Part shown: one piece after another, positions 1-8,946 of the stretch
Layout of the letters: every line of letters begins with the position of its first letter
How positions within the stretch are numbered: position 1 is the first letter of the stretch
Source: Alg239-R122 sp041746135
Lineage (GTDB): Bacteria; Pseudomonadota; Alphaproteobacteria; Sphingomonadales; Sphingomonadaceae
Assembly (NCBI GenBank): GCA_041746135.1
Contig: JBGTHQ010000020.1
Span: 1 to 50,601, forward strand
Direction: 5' to 3'
Length of the DNA stretch: 50,601 nt
Program-made: the position numbers and the translations under genes
The notes under the pieces: generated by a model
Told to the model about the DNA's origin: nothing
Seen by the model: only the letters and a program-made list of their open reading frames with translations
The model's database searches: none

Positions 1-469
1 TGCGCGCGGGCTGATGCAGGTCCGCCCCGGCACCGCCGGCGATGTCGCGCGGTCGCGCGGCGAAATGTTCAGCGAAAGCGATCTGTACAAGCCCGAAGTC
101 AATCTGGAATATGGCCAGTCCTATCTGGAGTATCTCAAGAACACGCCGCAGACACAGGGCCTGTTGCCCAAGGTGATCGCCGCCTATAATGCGGGGCCGA
201 CACCGGTCGAGCGCTGGAATTACGAAATCAAGGACAAGGGCGATCCACTGCTGTTCATCGAATCGATTCCCTATAGCGAAACCCGTGCCTATGTCGGCAT
301 CATCCTGCGCAATTACTGGATGTACGAGGGACAGGCCGGCGTGCGGTCGGGCAGCGCCAACGGTTTGGCCCAGGGTCTGTGGCCGCGTTTCCCCGGAGCC
401 AAGGGCGGCACCAACGTACGGCTGAGCTATAACGATCCGGCAGAGGGCGGCACCGGCAATGGCTATTGA
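1..469 (+). CDS. Lytic transglycosylase, SLT domain (C-terminal part, cut by window start)
   Basis: This is the C-terminal part of a soluble lytic transglycosylase, an enzyme that cleaves the MurNAc-GlcNAc bond of peptidoglycan to give 1,6-anhydro ends in the periplasm. The frame is open from base 2. It begins in the conserved ARGLMQVRPGTA segment that follows the catalytic Glu of the SLT fold; that Glu lies outside the window. Also visible are the family's NLEYGQSYLEYL helix and the AAYNAGPTPVERW motif, which lines the glycan-binding groove, followed by a tail of about 70 residues. The gene overlaps the moaB start by 11 bases, so the two are probably co-transcribed, although no functional link is known. 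The family is clear; the exact subfamily cannot be assigned without the N-terminus. Confidence 0.9.
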   Translation, partial: ARGLMQVRPGTAGDVARSRGEMFSESDLYKPEVNLEYGQSYLEYLKNTPQTQGLLPKVIAAYNAGPTPVERWNYEIKDKGDPLLFIESIPYSETRAYVGIILRNYWMYEGQAGVRSGSANGLAQGLWPRFPGAKGGTNVRLSYNDPAEGGTGNGY

Positions 470-986
470 TAAAAAACGGACATTTACCCCAGTCCATATC
501 GCGCTTCTGACGGTGTCCGACACGCGCACGTCAGCGGACGATACGTCCGGCGATATTTTGGCCAAGCGGATCACGAAGGCGGGTCACAGTCTGGCCGCAC
601 GCGCGATCGAAAAGGACGACCGCACCCGCATCGTCGCGCGGCTGCACAACTGGATCGACGACCGCGCGATCGACTGCATCATCACCACCGGCGGCACCGG
701 CCTGACCGGGCGCGATATTACGCCCGAAGCGCTCGATCAGGTCAAGGACAAGGATATTCCCGGATTCGGCGAACTGTTCCGGATGCTGAGCTACGAAAAG
801 ATCGGCACATCGACCATCCAGTCGCGCGCCTGCGGTGTGCTGGCGCGCGGCACCTATATCTTCGCGCTGCCCGGCTCGAACGGCGCGGTCAAGGATGGCT
901 GGGACGATATATTGGTGCATCAGCTCGACAACCGCTATCGCCCGTGCAATTTCGTCGAGCTGATGCCGCGATTGCAGGAAAACTGA
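459..986 (+). CDS. moaB: Molybdenum cofactor biosynthesis protein B
   Basis: This is a 175-residue MoaB/Mog-fold protein. Members bind molybdopterin and are linked to adenylylation of molybdopterin during molybdenum cofactor synthesis in the cytoplasm. The fold signature is visible: a TVSDTRT strand-turn near residue 18, the TTGGTGLTGRD motif at about 76-86 that forms the pterin-binding loop, the TPEA motif, and the ALPGSNGAVKDGW segment near the C-terminus. The length is normal for MoaB. The ATG lies within the end of the transglycosylase gene, with a purine-rich AGAGGGCGG about 8 bases upstream. No other moa or moe gene is in the window, so pathway context is missing. MoaB and Mog are hard to tell apart by reading; length and motifs favour MoaB. 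Confidence 0.92.
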   Translation: MAIDKKRTFTPVHIALLTVSDTRTSADDTSGDILAKRITKAGHSLAARAIEKDDRTRIVARLHNWIDDRAIDCIITTGGTGLTGRDITPEALDQVKDKDIPGFGELFRMLSYEKIGTSTIQSRACGVLARGTYIFALPGSNGAVKDGWDDILVHQLDNRYRPCNFVELMPRLQEN

Positions 987-1066
987 TTTCAGGAAAAACG
1001 GCACTGGCCGATTGAATATGTTCTTATTATGTTCTATCCTGTTCCGCACGAAAAGGCGGAGGGATT

Positions 1067-2152
1067 GTGGACAAGGATACGTATATCATGAAAGGCCGCG
1101 GGGCCACTTGCAACGCGCCATCGCAGCGGTTTAACCTGCCCGGCCGCGAGGCCGATGGCGACTGGCGCGACGAAGCGGAGGCGATTGACGGCCCTGCCCC
1201 CAAAATACGCACCACCGTGACCGAGGAATTTCCCAAATCGATCCTGACTTTCAACCGCTCGCCCGACATTCCGTTCGACCGCAGCGTCAACGCCTATCGC
1301 GGCTGCGAACATGGCTGCGTCTATTGTTTCGCGCGGCCGACTCATGCCTATCATGACTTGTCACCAGGGCTGGATTTCGAAACCCGGCTGTTCGCCAAAC
1401 CGGGCGCGGCAGCATTGCTGCGGGCAAAGCTGGGCTCGCGCACTTACAAAGTGCAGCCGATCGCAATCGGCACCAATACCGATCCCTACCAACCGATCGA
1501 GCGCGACTATCGGATTACACGTCAAGTGCTCGAACTGATGCTGGAGACGCGGCATCCGATCGGCATCACCACCAAGTCGGACCGGGTGTGCGACGATATC
1601 GACCTGCTGGCGCAGCTCGCCGAACTGCGCCTGACCGCGGTGGCGATATCGGTGACGTCGCTCGATCGGCGCACCGCCCGGTTGCTCGAACCGCGTGCGC
1701 CCGCACCGTATAAGCGGCTGGCGGCGGTGCGCCAGCTTCGCGATGCGGGCATTCCCGCCCACGTCAATATCGCGCCGGTCATTCCCGCCATTACCGACCA
1801 TGAGATAGAGGCGATTGCGCAGGCAGCGGCCGAACATGGCGCGCTCGGCATCTCTGCCATTCCGGTGCGCCTGCCGCACGAAGTCGCGCCTTTGTTTATC
1901 GCGTGGCTGGAAGCGCATTTCCCCGATCGCCGCGACAAGGTGATGCACATCATCCAGTCGATGCGCCGCGGGCGCAATAACGATCCCGATTTCCACACCC
2001 GCTTTCAGGGGAAGGGCCCGTGGGCCGACCTGCTCCGCACCCGCACCATCAAGGCGCGCAAGCGCTACGGTCTGGAAAATCCCCGCTTTGCGCTACGCCG
2101 CGATCTGTTCGTCCCGCCCGAAACCGATGGGCAGATGCGGTTTATGCTGTGA
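1067..2152 (+). CDS. PA0069-family radical SAM protein (spore-photoproduct-lyase-like)
   Basis: This 361-residue radical SAM enzyme belongs to the PA0069 family, relatives of spore photoproduct lyase whose substrate is not established. The 4Fe-4S cluster motif is C80-EHG-C84-VY-C87 (CX3CX2C), preceded by NAYRG and followed by FARPTHAYHD, the typical family sequence. A TNTDPYQPIE segment and the VTSLDRRTARLLEPRAP segment match the SAM-binding barrel. I chose the GTG at 1067 because GGAGGG lies just upstream; an in-frame ATG at 1088 is possible. The gene stands alone, 80 bases after moaB, in the same orientation. Membership of the family is confident. The reaction is unknown. Confidence 0.9.
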   Translation: MDKDTYIMKGRGATCNAPSQRFNLPGREADGDWRDEAEAIDGPAPKIRTTVTEEFPKSILTFNRSPDIPFDRSVNAYRGCEHGCVYCFARPTHAYHDLSPGLDFETRLFAKPGAAALLRAKLGSRTYKVQPIAIGTNTDPYQPIERDYRITRQVLELMLETRHPIGITTKSDRVCDDIDLLAQLAELRLTAVAISVTSLDRRTARLLEPRAPAPYKRLAAVRQLRDAGIPAHVNIAPVIPAITDHEIEAIAQAAAEHGALGISAIPVRLPHEVAPLFIAWLEAHFPDRRDKVMHIIQSMRRGRNNDPDFHTRFQGKGPWADLLRTRTIKARKRYGLENPRFALRRDLFVPPETDGQMRFML

Positions 2153-2218
2153 GGGGGTTGTGGATAAAATATGTTGTTAGGGAACTGCTGGCTTTTGCAC
2201 GATAAGCGGCCCTTCTGT

Positions 2219-2241
2219 TAACGACCCAATAGCGGTCGTTA
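2219..2241. repeat. Hairpin (8-bp stem) downstream of the radical SAM gene
   Basis: TAACGACC (2219-2226) and GGTCGTTA (2234-2241) form a perfect 8-bp inverted repeat with a 7-base loop. It lies between two convergent genes but has no T run, so a terminator role is uncertain. A second short sequence, AAAAGCGGACATTTA (2262-2276), follows. Similar CCCA...CGGACATT wording reappears on the other side of the DUF6236-like gene at 3651-3676. I read this as a possible dispersed intergenic repeat. That is inference, not proven from one window. Confidence 0.4.
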
Positions 2242-2286
2242 GTTGCTCAGGTAGGGACATCAAAAGCGGACATTTACAACGCTCGT

Positions 2287-3510
2287 TCAAACCTCTTGGA
2301 AGGTCGGCAACCCAAAATTAGCTGATACATCGTGCAAATATGAAAACGGGTTCCCATTGCGGCTTTTCCGACCAGCAAGATATGAACGAACCCCGACATC
2401 TGCAACGGTCAACAGTGCACCTGCCCCCAGCAGCGCGCCACCTGTCAGTCCAGTAAAGTAACCCAAAGCACCTGCAGAAGGCACTGAAACGGTCAACGCT
2501 CTAAATGCGCCTTCCCAGACAGCTTGAATTGAGTTTGTTTCTAACTCCCGCTTCAAGGCGCGTAGTTGTGGTTCGATCTTGCAGTCGTAAGTATTCTGCG
2601 CCTTGGCAAGCAGGGCTTCACCATCTTCGCCGTTTCCACTCTGCGAAATTTCATCGGAAAGCTCGCCAAATTGCTGTGCCATCTCAAGATATTGGTCCTT
2701 CCGATCACGTCGAAAGGCGATCAATCGTTTGACCGAGACTGAAGTGTCGACCCGCAGGCCTCTCATCGCAATGCTTACTAACGCACCGGCTGGGCTTTGA
2801 TTGGAACTTTCAACCACGTCATCGAACATAAAGCGGAACGATAGGCCATGCGTAGGCTCACTCGACGTAAGCGGGGAAATGTCAAGTTGCTGAGCCAATT
2901 GTGAGGCCATTGCTGCCATGTAGGCGTCGGCAAATCGCCCATCGACCAAAAGCCAGTCACCGTCCTCGTCATGATAACGACTGTCCAATTCCATCGCGCG
3001 CCGAAGTATATGGGGCAACTTTTCAGGGTGCATTCTTGCCATCTCAAAGTCACGAAACATGCCTCGAATTTCCAGAGGAAGTTTGCCACCATTCAATCGG
3101 GTCAGACCAAATCGCAATGCTAACTCACGAATTTCAGGAGACATTTTGTCAGGCCTCATACCGACCATAACGAGGGCATCGTTCAAATCCCAACCAAATT
3201 GCTCTGACGCTCCGACAGCTTCCGCTGCCGGATGGTCGCAATTACGCATTGCGCGAAGAAATGGGTCGGTTGGGTCCATGAGGCGAATGACCTTTCGGCC
3301 TAAATCATCAATGACGTTAGGATGAAGATCACATCGTAAAGGTTTGAGATATCCCTCTGCTTCGCAAATCATTGTATCTTCATTTCGATAAGGGTTTTGA
3401 ATCGAGCTCGGCGCGATAGTCTGAATCTCATCCCAAAATAGAATGGCCGAGCGCAGCCAAACAGGGTCTTCGATATCAATGTGCGGAAAGTATAGAGCTG
3501 AGCCAAGCAT
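2287..3510 (-). CDS. DUF6236-like protein of unknown function
   Basis: The product is 407 residues from the ATG at 3510. That start is preferred over an upstream TTG (3549) because AGGGGAA sits 6 bases before it. The N-terminus (ALYFPHIDIEDPVWLRSAILFWDEI) resembles the DUF6236 family, which has no known function. The middle is soluble and helical. Near the C-terminus a Gly/Ala-rich hydrophobic stretch (about residues 345-375) could be a membrane segment. The gene is visibly more AT-rich than its neighbours and has no operon partner. Hairpin and repeat-like sequences lie on both sides, suggesting horizontal acquisition. The family call rests on resemblance of the N-terminus only. Confidence 0.65.
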   Translation of the reverse strand: MLGSALYFPHIDIEDPVWLRSAILFWDEIQTIAPSSIQNPYRNEDTMICEAEGYLKPLRCDLHPNVIDDLGRKVIRLMDPTDPFLRAMRNCDHPAAEAVGASEQFGWDLNDALVMVGMRPDKMSPEIRELALRFGLTRLNGGKLPLEIRGMFRDFEMARMHPEKLPHILRRAMELDSRYHDEDGDWLLVDGRFADAYMAAMASQLAQQLDISPLTSSEPTHGLSFRFMFDDVVESSNQSPAGALVSIAMRGLRVDTSVSVKRLIAFRRDRKDQYLEMAQQFGELSDEISQSGNGEDGEALLAKAQNTYDCKIEPQLRALKRELETNSIQAVWEGAFRALTVSVPSAGALGYFTGLTGGALLGAGALLTVADVGVRSYLAGRKSRNGNPFSYLHDVSANFGLPTFQEV

Positions 3511-4053
3511 GTTGCGTTCCCCTGATGAATAGTCACTGATAATGGACAATTAGACATCAAATGCAACAATTAGCTCGCTATTTTGCACTACGATGCCGAA
3601 CGAGGCCAGCGTCTGCTTCTCAATTCATTTTAACGGTAGCCGCCTGTGGCCTTTCCACCCACAAACGGACATTCAAATCGAATATCAGTGCAGTGAATTG
3701 TTCTTTCCTACTTATAATGTTTATGATATGTTCCTATTCAGCAGCGTTTTGAAAAACTATCAGCTGCACCGGCTCTTCCTCATCTTGAATACTGAAATGG
3801 TCCTAACTCCATACCCGTGTCACTTTTGCCGAGGTCGTGTGAAGTTGGAAAGGCGCACGGCCTGTTAATCCGTTAAAAAACAAAGACATGGCAAATCGCC
3901 GCGCAATTATGTGTGAAGTTAAGCGCCGACTGTCACCTTACGCCGTGAAAATGATGGATATATCCTACACGAAAAGCGCGTTTTTGGCTTGGGACATACC
4001 TTTCTTGGTGCGAAGCTATGCGAAGCTAAGGACGGATGCGGCCCAAATTGTTC
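3511..4053. other. AT-rich intergenic stretch with no supportable gene
   Basis: These 543 bases between the DUF6236-like gene and ettA hold the ribosome-binding site and presumably the promoter of the former. Short open frames here (for example 3593-3868) have no ribosome-binding site and no recognisable protein features. Two small repeats are visible: a repeat-like CTTTCCACCCACAAACGGAC at 3651-3670, followed by ATTC, and a tandem GCGAAGCTA pair at about 4011-4028. I see no tRNA, convincing terminator or mobile element. Confidence 0.5.
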
Positions 4054-5733
4054 TCACCGCGTCAGCTTCTTGTAGCTCACCCGTGTCGGCCGATCGGCAG
4101 CGTCGCCCAGGCGGCGTTTCTTGTCTTCCTCATAGCTTTCGAAATTGCCCTCGAACCATTCGACATGGCTGTCGCCCTCGAACGCCAGGATATGCGTGGC
4201 GAGACGGTCGAGGAAAAAGCGGTCATGCGAGATTACCACGGCGCAGCCGGCAAAGCTTTCCAGCGCATCCTCGAGCGCACGCAGCGTTTCGACGTCGAGA
4301 TCGTTGGTCGGCTCATCGAGCAGCAGCACGTTGCCGCCTTCTTTCAGCATTTTCGCCATGTGCACGCGGTTGCGTTCGCCGCCCGACAGCTGGCCGACTT
4401 TTTTCTGCTGGTCGACGCCCTTGAAATTGAACGCACCGACATAGGCGCGGGTCTGCACTTCGTTCTTGCCGAGCGTGAAGACATCGAGCCCGTCGGAAAT
4501 TTCTTCCCACACGTTCTTCTTGGCGTCGAGATCGTCGCGGCTCTGGTCGACATAGCCGAGCTTGACAGTATCGCCGAGTTCGATCTTGCCGGTATCGGGC
4601 TGTTCCTGCCCGGTAATCATGCGAAACAGCGTGGTTTTACCCGCGCCGTTCGGGCCGATCACGCCGACGATACCGCCGGGCGGCAGCGTGAAGGTCAGGT
4701 CCTCGAACAGCAATTTGTCGCCATATGCTTTGCTCAGACCCTCGGCCTCGATCACTTTCGAACCCAGGCGCTCGGGCGTCTGGATCAGGATCTGCGCCTT
4801 GCCGACGACGCGGTTTTCCTGCGCCTCGACCAGCTGGTCGAACGATTTGATCCGCGCTTTGGATTTGGTCTGGCGGCCCTTGGGCGACTGCCGCATCCAC
4901 TGCAGCTCCTGTTCGATGGCTTTCTGGCGGCCCCGGTCGGCGCGGTCTTCCTGCGCCATGCGCTTGGCCTTGGCGTCGAGCCAGTGCGAATAATTGCCCT
5001 CGAACGGGATGCCCTTGCCGCGGTCGAGTTCGAGCACCCAGCTGACGACATTGTCGAGGAAATAGCGGTCATGGGTGACCAGAATGACGTTGCCGGGATA
5101 GTCGATCAGGTGGTTTTCCAGCCACGCCACCGATTCGGCATCCAGATGGTTGGTAGGCTCGTCGAGCAGCAGGATTTCCGGCTTGTCGAGCAACAGGCGG
5201 CACAAAGCCACGCGGCGCTTCTCGCCGCCCGACAGGTCGGTAACAGAGGCGTCGCCCGGCGGGCAGCGCAGCGCATCCATCGCTATTTCGAGCTGGTTGT
5301 CGAGCGTCCAGCCATCGACCGCGTCGATCTTTTCCTGCAGGTCGCCCATTTCCTCCATCAGCGCATCGAAATCGGCATCCTCCGGCGGATCGGCCATGAT
5401 CGTGCTGATTTCGTTGAACCGGTCGACCAGATCGGCGACGGGACGCACGCCGTCCATGACGTTCTGCTTGACCGTCTTGCTATCGTCGAGCTGCGGTTCC
5501 TGCGACAGATAACCGACGCGAATATTCTCGCCCGCCCATGCCTCGCCGACAAATTCGGTGTCCATGCCGGCCATGATTTTCATCAGCGTCGATTTACCCG
5601 CACCGTTGGGACCGATAATCGCGATTTTCGTTCCCGGCAGGAATTGCAGGTGGATATTGTCGAGCACCGGCTTGGGCGCGCCGGGGAAAGTCTTGGACAG
5701 ACCTTTCATGACATAACTATATTGGACGGCCAT
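4054..5733 (-). CDS. ettA: Energy-dependent translational throttle protein EttA (ABC-F ATPase)
   Basis: This 559-residue ABC-F protein has two cytosolic ATPase domains and no membrane part. EttA binds the ribosomal E site and gates the first step of elongation according to the ATP/ADP ratio. Domain 1 shows Walker A GPNGAGKS (about 41-48), the signature LSGGE (167-171) and Walker B LLLDEPTNHLD. Domain 2 repeats these as GPNGAGKTT, LSGGE and LLLDEPTNDLD. Between them lies the charged linker (the P-site tRNA interaction motif region) with QWMRQSPKGRQTKSKAR, which is characteristic of EttA rather than Uup or YheS. The length matches E. coli EttA. The gene is monocistronic and divergent from the peptidase gene. 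Confidence 0.96.
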   Translation of the reverse strand: MAVQYSYVMKGLSKTFPGAPKPVLDNIHLQFLPGTKIAIIGPNGAGKSTLMKIMAGMDTEFVGEAWAGENIRVGYLSQEPQLDDSKTVKQNVMDGVRPVADLVDRFNEISTIMADPPEDADFDALMEEMGDLQEKIDAVDGWTLDNQLEIAMDALRCPPGDASVTDLSGGEKRRVALCRLLLDKPEILLLDEPTNHLDAESVAWLENHLIDYPGNVILVTHDRYFLDNVVSWVLELDRGKGIPFEGNYSHWLDAKAKRMAQEDRADRGRQKAIEQELQWMRQSPKGRQTKSKARIKSFDQLVEAQENRVVGKAQILIQTPERLGSKVIEAEGLSKAYGDKLLFEDLTFTLPPGGIVGVIGPNGAGKTTLFRMITGQEQPDTGKIELGDTVKLGYVDQSRDDLDAKKNVWEEISDGLDVFTLGKNEVQTRAYVGAFNFKGVDQQKKVGQLSGGERNRVHMAKMLKEGGNVLLLDEPTNDLDVETLRALEDALESFAGCAVVISHDRFFLDRLATHILAFEGDSHVEWFEGNFESYEEDKKRRLGDAADRPTRVSYKKLTR

Positions 5734-5759
5734 TTTGCGTAATTCCTATTTCTGTTGGC

Positions 5760-5779
5760 GTTCCGGCGAAAGCGGGAAC
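5760..5779. repeat. REP-like palindromic element between ettA and the peptidase gene
   Basis: The 20-base sequence GTTCCGGCGAAAGCGGGAAC is an imperfect palindrome around a GAAA loop. It resembles the short CCCGC-TTTCG-CGGGAAT type of palindromic repeat scattered between genes in many proteobacteria. Only one copy is evident in this window, so classing it as a dispersed repeat is inference. Confidence 0.4.
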
Positions 5780-5880
5780 CTCGTGCGGCAATGCGCTGGT
5801 TTGACAGGCTCTTTATCCAACCGCGTCGCTACCCGCAAGACAGGATTGCAAATCGCGGCGGCGCAGCTAAAGTGCGCGGC

Positions 5881-7248
5881 ATGAAACACATCCTCCTTCC
5901 TCTTATCGCCCTGTCCCTTTCCACATCCGCTTTCGCGCAAAACCGGAACGATCCGGCCAAATTGCAGGCAGCTGCGCTTGAAGACGAATATGCCTGGGAC
6001 ATTACCGAGGGGCTGACGACAGAGATCGGCCCGCGTCAAGCCGGCACCGAAGCGGAAGCCCGCGCCCGGACATGGTCGGTCGCGAAACTCAAGAAACTGG
6101 GTTTCAAGAACGTGCGGATCGAGGAATACCAGATGCCGACCTGGGTACGCGGTATAGAAACCGGCGAGATTACCAGTCCGTTCCCGCAAAAAGTTATCCT
6201 GACCGCGCTCGGCAACAGCGCCGCCACCGGGCCCAATGGCCTCGAAGCCGAAGTCGTGTACTTCCCTACGCTGGCCGATTTGCAAGCCGCACACGAAGGC
6301 AGCCTGACCGGCAAGATCGCGTTTGTCAGCCATGCGATGCACAGAACGCAGGACGGATCGAGCTATGGCACATATGGCCCGACCCGGTGGATTGGCCCCA
6401 ATGTCGCCTCGACCAAAGGCGCGGCAGGCATTGTCATCCGGTCGGTCGGTACCGACCACCACCGCAATCCGCATACCGGCAACATGAATTTCCAGGACAG
6501 CGTGACGCCGATCCCGGCGGCGGCGCTGTCGATACCCGATGCGGAAAACCTCGTGCGCATGTTCGAACGCGGACAGCCGGTGCGCATGAAACTGACACTG
6601 ACGCCGCAAAATCTGGGGCAGCAGACATCGGGCAACGTGATTGCCGAGGTGCCGGGCAGCGATTCCAGCCTGCCCAAGATACTGGTCGCCTGTCACCTCG
6701 ACAGCTGGGACCTTGGCACGGGCGCATTCGATGACGGTGCGGGCTGCGGTATCGTCGCGGCGGCCGCCAAGCATGTCATGGACGCAGGCCAACCCAAGCG
6801 CACGATCCGCGTGCTGTGGGCGGGCGCGGAGGAAGTCGGCGTCTGGGGCGGCAATGCCTACAGCGAGAAATACAAGACCGAAAAGCACGCCATCGCCATG
6901 GAATCGGATTTCGGTGCGGACAAGGTCTGGCGGATAGAATTCGACCTGCCCAAATCGGCAGATCCGGTTGCCGACAAAATTGCGCAAGCGCTGTTGCCAC
7001 TTGGCATCGGCCGCGGCACAAACAAGGCGACGGGCGGCGCGGATATTGGCGCGACGATCGAAAATGGCGGCGTATCCGTGATTGATATGCAACAGGACGG
7101 GACGCGCTATTTCGACCTGCATCATACGCCCGACGATACGCTCGACAAGATCGACCGGCAGCAGTTGAAACAGAACGTCGCCGCCTGGACAACGGTATTG
7201 TCGATAATCGCCAATAGCGATGCGGACTTCACCCCCGATGCGTCCTAA
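5881..7248 (+). CDS. Secreted M28-family zinc metallopeptidase with PA domain
   Basis: This 455-residue peptidase begins at the ATG at 5881, because a clean signal peptide follows (MKHILLPLIALSLSTSAFA, then Q). An upstream in-frame start at 5755 would bury it. A protease-associated (PA) domain occupies about residues 120-240. The M28 di-zinc catalytic core follows: ACHLDSWDLGTGAFDDGAG (His and Asp ligands), WAGAEEVGVWGG (catalytic Glu pair), MESDFG (Asp ligand) and DLHHTPDDTLDKID (His ligand). All expected ligands are present, so it should be an active amino- or carboxypeptidase acting in the periplasm or outside. Mammalian relatives include plasma glutamate carboxypeptidase. A small lipoprotein gene overlaps its 3' end. 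Confidence 0.92.
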   Translation: MKHILLPLIALSLSTSAFAQNRNDPAKLQAAALEDEYAWDITEGLTTEIGPRQAGTEAEARARTWSVAKLKKLGFKNVRIEEYQMPTWVRGIETGEITSPFPQKVILTALGNSAATGPNGLEAEVVYFPTLADLQAAHEGSLTGKIAFVSHAMHRTQDGSSYGTYGPTRWIGPNVASTKGAAGIVIRSVGTDHHRNPHTGNMNFQDSVTPIPAAALSIPDAENLVRMFERGQPVRMKLTLTPQNLGQQTSGNVIAEVPGSDSSLPKILVACHLDSWDLGTGAFDDGAGCGIVAAAAKHVMDAGQPKRTIRVLWAGAEEVGVWGGNAYSEKYKTEKHAIAMESDFGADKVWRIEFDLPKSADPVADKIAQALLPLGIGRGTNKATGGADIGATIENGGVSVIDMQQDGTRYFDLHHTPDDTLDKIDRQQLKQNVAAWTTVLSIIANSDADFTPDAS

Positions 7249-7492
7249 TCTTTACGCATTGATCGTTACAGGCTGCTTGACTTTAACACTGCAAGCCTGC
7301 GGCGATGAAAAACTCTCCAACGACCCCGAAGTCGCGGAACGCGAAGTGGATGAAAAAGTAAGTGAGAGGGCTGATACGCTCGAAGAAGCCGCAGCCAAAG
7401 CGGTCGCCATCCGCGAGGCGGAAATAGACATAACGACGCAGGAAATTATCGACGAAACACGCGGGCCTGAATCTACAGAACCCGCCGAGTAA
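7238..7492 (+). CDS. Small predicted lipoprotein, unknown function
   Basis: This 84-residue product starts with a lipoprotein signal (hydrophobic LYALIVTGCLTL followed by lipobox LQAC, Cys21). The mature part is short, acidic and helical, rich in Glu and Ala (residues 22-84), with no known domain. The ATG at 7238 gives the better-proportioned signal peptide; an in-frame ATG at 7220 is also possible. Either way it overlaps the end of the M28 peptidase gene and is probably translated from the same message. Its role is unknown. It is found only through context and the lipobox. Confidence 0.7.
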   Translation: MRPNLYALIVTGCLTLTLQACGDEKLSNDPEVAEREVDEKVSERADTLEEAAAKAVAIREAEIDITTQEIIDETRGPESTEPAE

Positions 7493-7504
7493 AACCATTT
7501 CATA

Positions 7505-7584
<80 letters not shown>

Positions 7585-7691
7585 ACGCTCGCCTCCCCTA
7601 ATCGCCAATGCCCGGGAAGGCAAAACATATTTCCACTTTTATTTTACAGCCTCTGCATAGCAGCGAAAGCAAAATATTCATGGCTGCTTTA

Positions 7692-7768
7692 TGGTGGGCC
7701 CGGAGGGATTCGAACCCCCGACCTAGCCGTTATGAGCGGCCAGCTCTAACCAACTGAGCTACAGGCCC
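7692..7768 (-). tRNA. tRNA with anticodon CAT, probably tRNA-Ile2 (lysidine-modified)
   Basis: This 77-base minus-strand tRNA has acceptor stem GGGCCTG/CGGGCCC, discriminator A, an encoded CCA, and anticodon loop CTCATAA (CAT). CAT may mean initiator Met, elongator Met or Ile2. The first pair is a normal G-C, which excludes the initiator. C4-G69 and C5-G68 pairs in the acceptor stem are features recognised by TilS in tRNA-Ile2, so I favour Ile2 over elongator Met. It would read AUA after lysidine is made at C34. The gene itself is certain; its amino-acid identity is not. Confidence 0.9.
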
Positions 7769-7891
7769 ATAGCCATAAACATTCTCCACATACCGCATGC
7801 GACAGATGGTGCAGCGCGGATAGCCGAGTCATGCCCGACTTGGCAAGCCATCACGCACCCGATACGGGCAATTTCTTTCATGCTGCGCGCA

Positions 7892-8893
7892 CTAGTCTAC
7901 GGTCGCGGCGTAAAATTCGCTCATGCTGGTGGGCTCGATGTTACGCAGTTCCAGATAAGCAAAAATGCTGCGCCACCAGTCGTACAAACTGTCGACGTCG
8001 CGTTTCTCGCGAACATAGGGTGTATATCCCGGGCGGAGCGACGGCGAGTGAAAGGAGAAATTGAGCAAGGGGAGACCGTCGTCCAGGGCCATGTCAATGC
8101 CCTTGATAGCCTCGTCGATATTGATCCCTTCCGGCGTCAACGCGATGCGTTCCAGCATGGCCGTGCGCGACAATACCGCACGGGCAAACGGGAACCGCGC
8201 TGCCAGCGGATGAAGAATATGGCCCTGCTTTCGCATTAAACCCCAAAAAACCGATGTGAGGGGGATTTCGATCAATCGCGCATCCCGGTCGATCCAATAG
8301 GGCCGAAGCGGATGCTGCCTGAAATCCGGACCATGGCCCGCACTATAGTCGAAATTCGCACGTACCGAAGTATCGATTTTGACACCCGCCTCGCGCAGCA
8401 ATTCGTGCGTGTGCGGCCCGACTCCATATCGTCCCGCCCGGTATATTACCGGATCGCGCCCGATCGCCTTTGCAATCAGATCGCACAGGACATGCAGCTT
8501 TGCCCGTTCCAGTTCACGCGGCAAATTTCCGGCAAAGCTGTTGCCTTCATTGACCGTTTCATCATGCGGCGGGTTGACCCATGGGTGCAATTGTATCCCC
8601 ACTTCTGCCGCATCGCGATGAACAAAATCGGCAAGGATTTCAGCGGCGCTTCTGTTCGTTATGATGGGATAATCGACCAGATACACCGGTTTTATGCCCT
8701 GTCCTTCACAAAATTGCTGAAATTTCGTAAGCGAAGGTACCGTATCCAGGCTGTGACCCGTACGTCGCAAGGGCTTGTCCCAGTCGAACTCTTCTTCGGT
8801 ATCGACAGTGACTACAAATTTTTGGCCGTAGCATATGGGCACGGATAAAAAATCAACGGGCTGCGGCGCTTTGGAAATATCAATTTTCTGCAA
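7892..8893 (-). CDS. Polysaccharide deacetylase-like protein (NodB fold)
   Basis: This 333-residue protein resembles the NodB-type polysaccharide deacetylase superfamily. It has an early TVDTEEEFDW strand (Asp31, metal or catalytic Asp position), a Q-LHPWVNPP motif at the place of the HxxxH/HxxxS metal site, a YRAGRYG motif (the RxGR stretch near the catalytic site) and SFHSPS near the C-terminus (the LxH position). No signal peptide is seen, so it may act in the cytoplasm on nucleotide- or lipid-linked sugars. The start is a TTG with AGGGA 6 bases upstream. It lies 53 bases downstream of the histidine kinase gene on the same strand and may share its message. The substrate is unknown. Confidence 0.8.
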   Translation of the reverse strand: MQKIDISKAPQPVDFLSVPICYGQKFVVTVDTEEEFDWDKPLRRTGHSLDTVPSLTKFQQFCEGQGIKPVYLVDYPIITNRSAAEILADFVHRDAAEVGIQLHPWVNPPHDETVNEGNSFAGNLPRELERAKLHVLCDLIAKAIGRDPVIYRAGRYGVGPHTHELLREAGVKIDTSVRANFDYSAGHGPDFRQHPLRPYWIDRDARLIEIPLTSVFWGLMRKQGHILHPLAARFPFARAVLSRTAMLERIALTPEGINIDEAIKGIDMALDDGLPLLNFSFHSPSLRPGYTPYVREKRDVDSLYDWWRSIFAYLELRNIEPTSMSEFYAATVD

Positions 8894-8946
8894 AACCTGT
8901 CCCTGACTATGTCACGGGTTTTTAGCATATATGGATTGCGTTAGTC

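Noticed and set aside
3593..3868. Open frame of about 91 codons between the DUF6236-like gene and ettA
   Set aside because: No ribosome-binding site, no recognisable protein features, and it lies in AT-rich sequence where such frames arise by chance.
4036..5742. Long open frame on the plus strand opposite ettA
   Set aside because: It is the antisense shadow of ettA, a clear ABC-F gene with all motifs in the other direction; high-GC codon usage keeps the opposite frame open.
5746..7125. Long minus-strand frame opposite the M28 peptidase gene
   Set aside because: Shadow frame; the plus-strand protein has a signal peptide and all zinc ligands.
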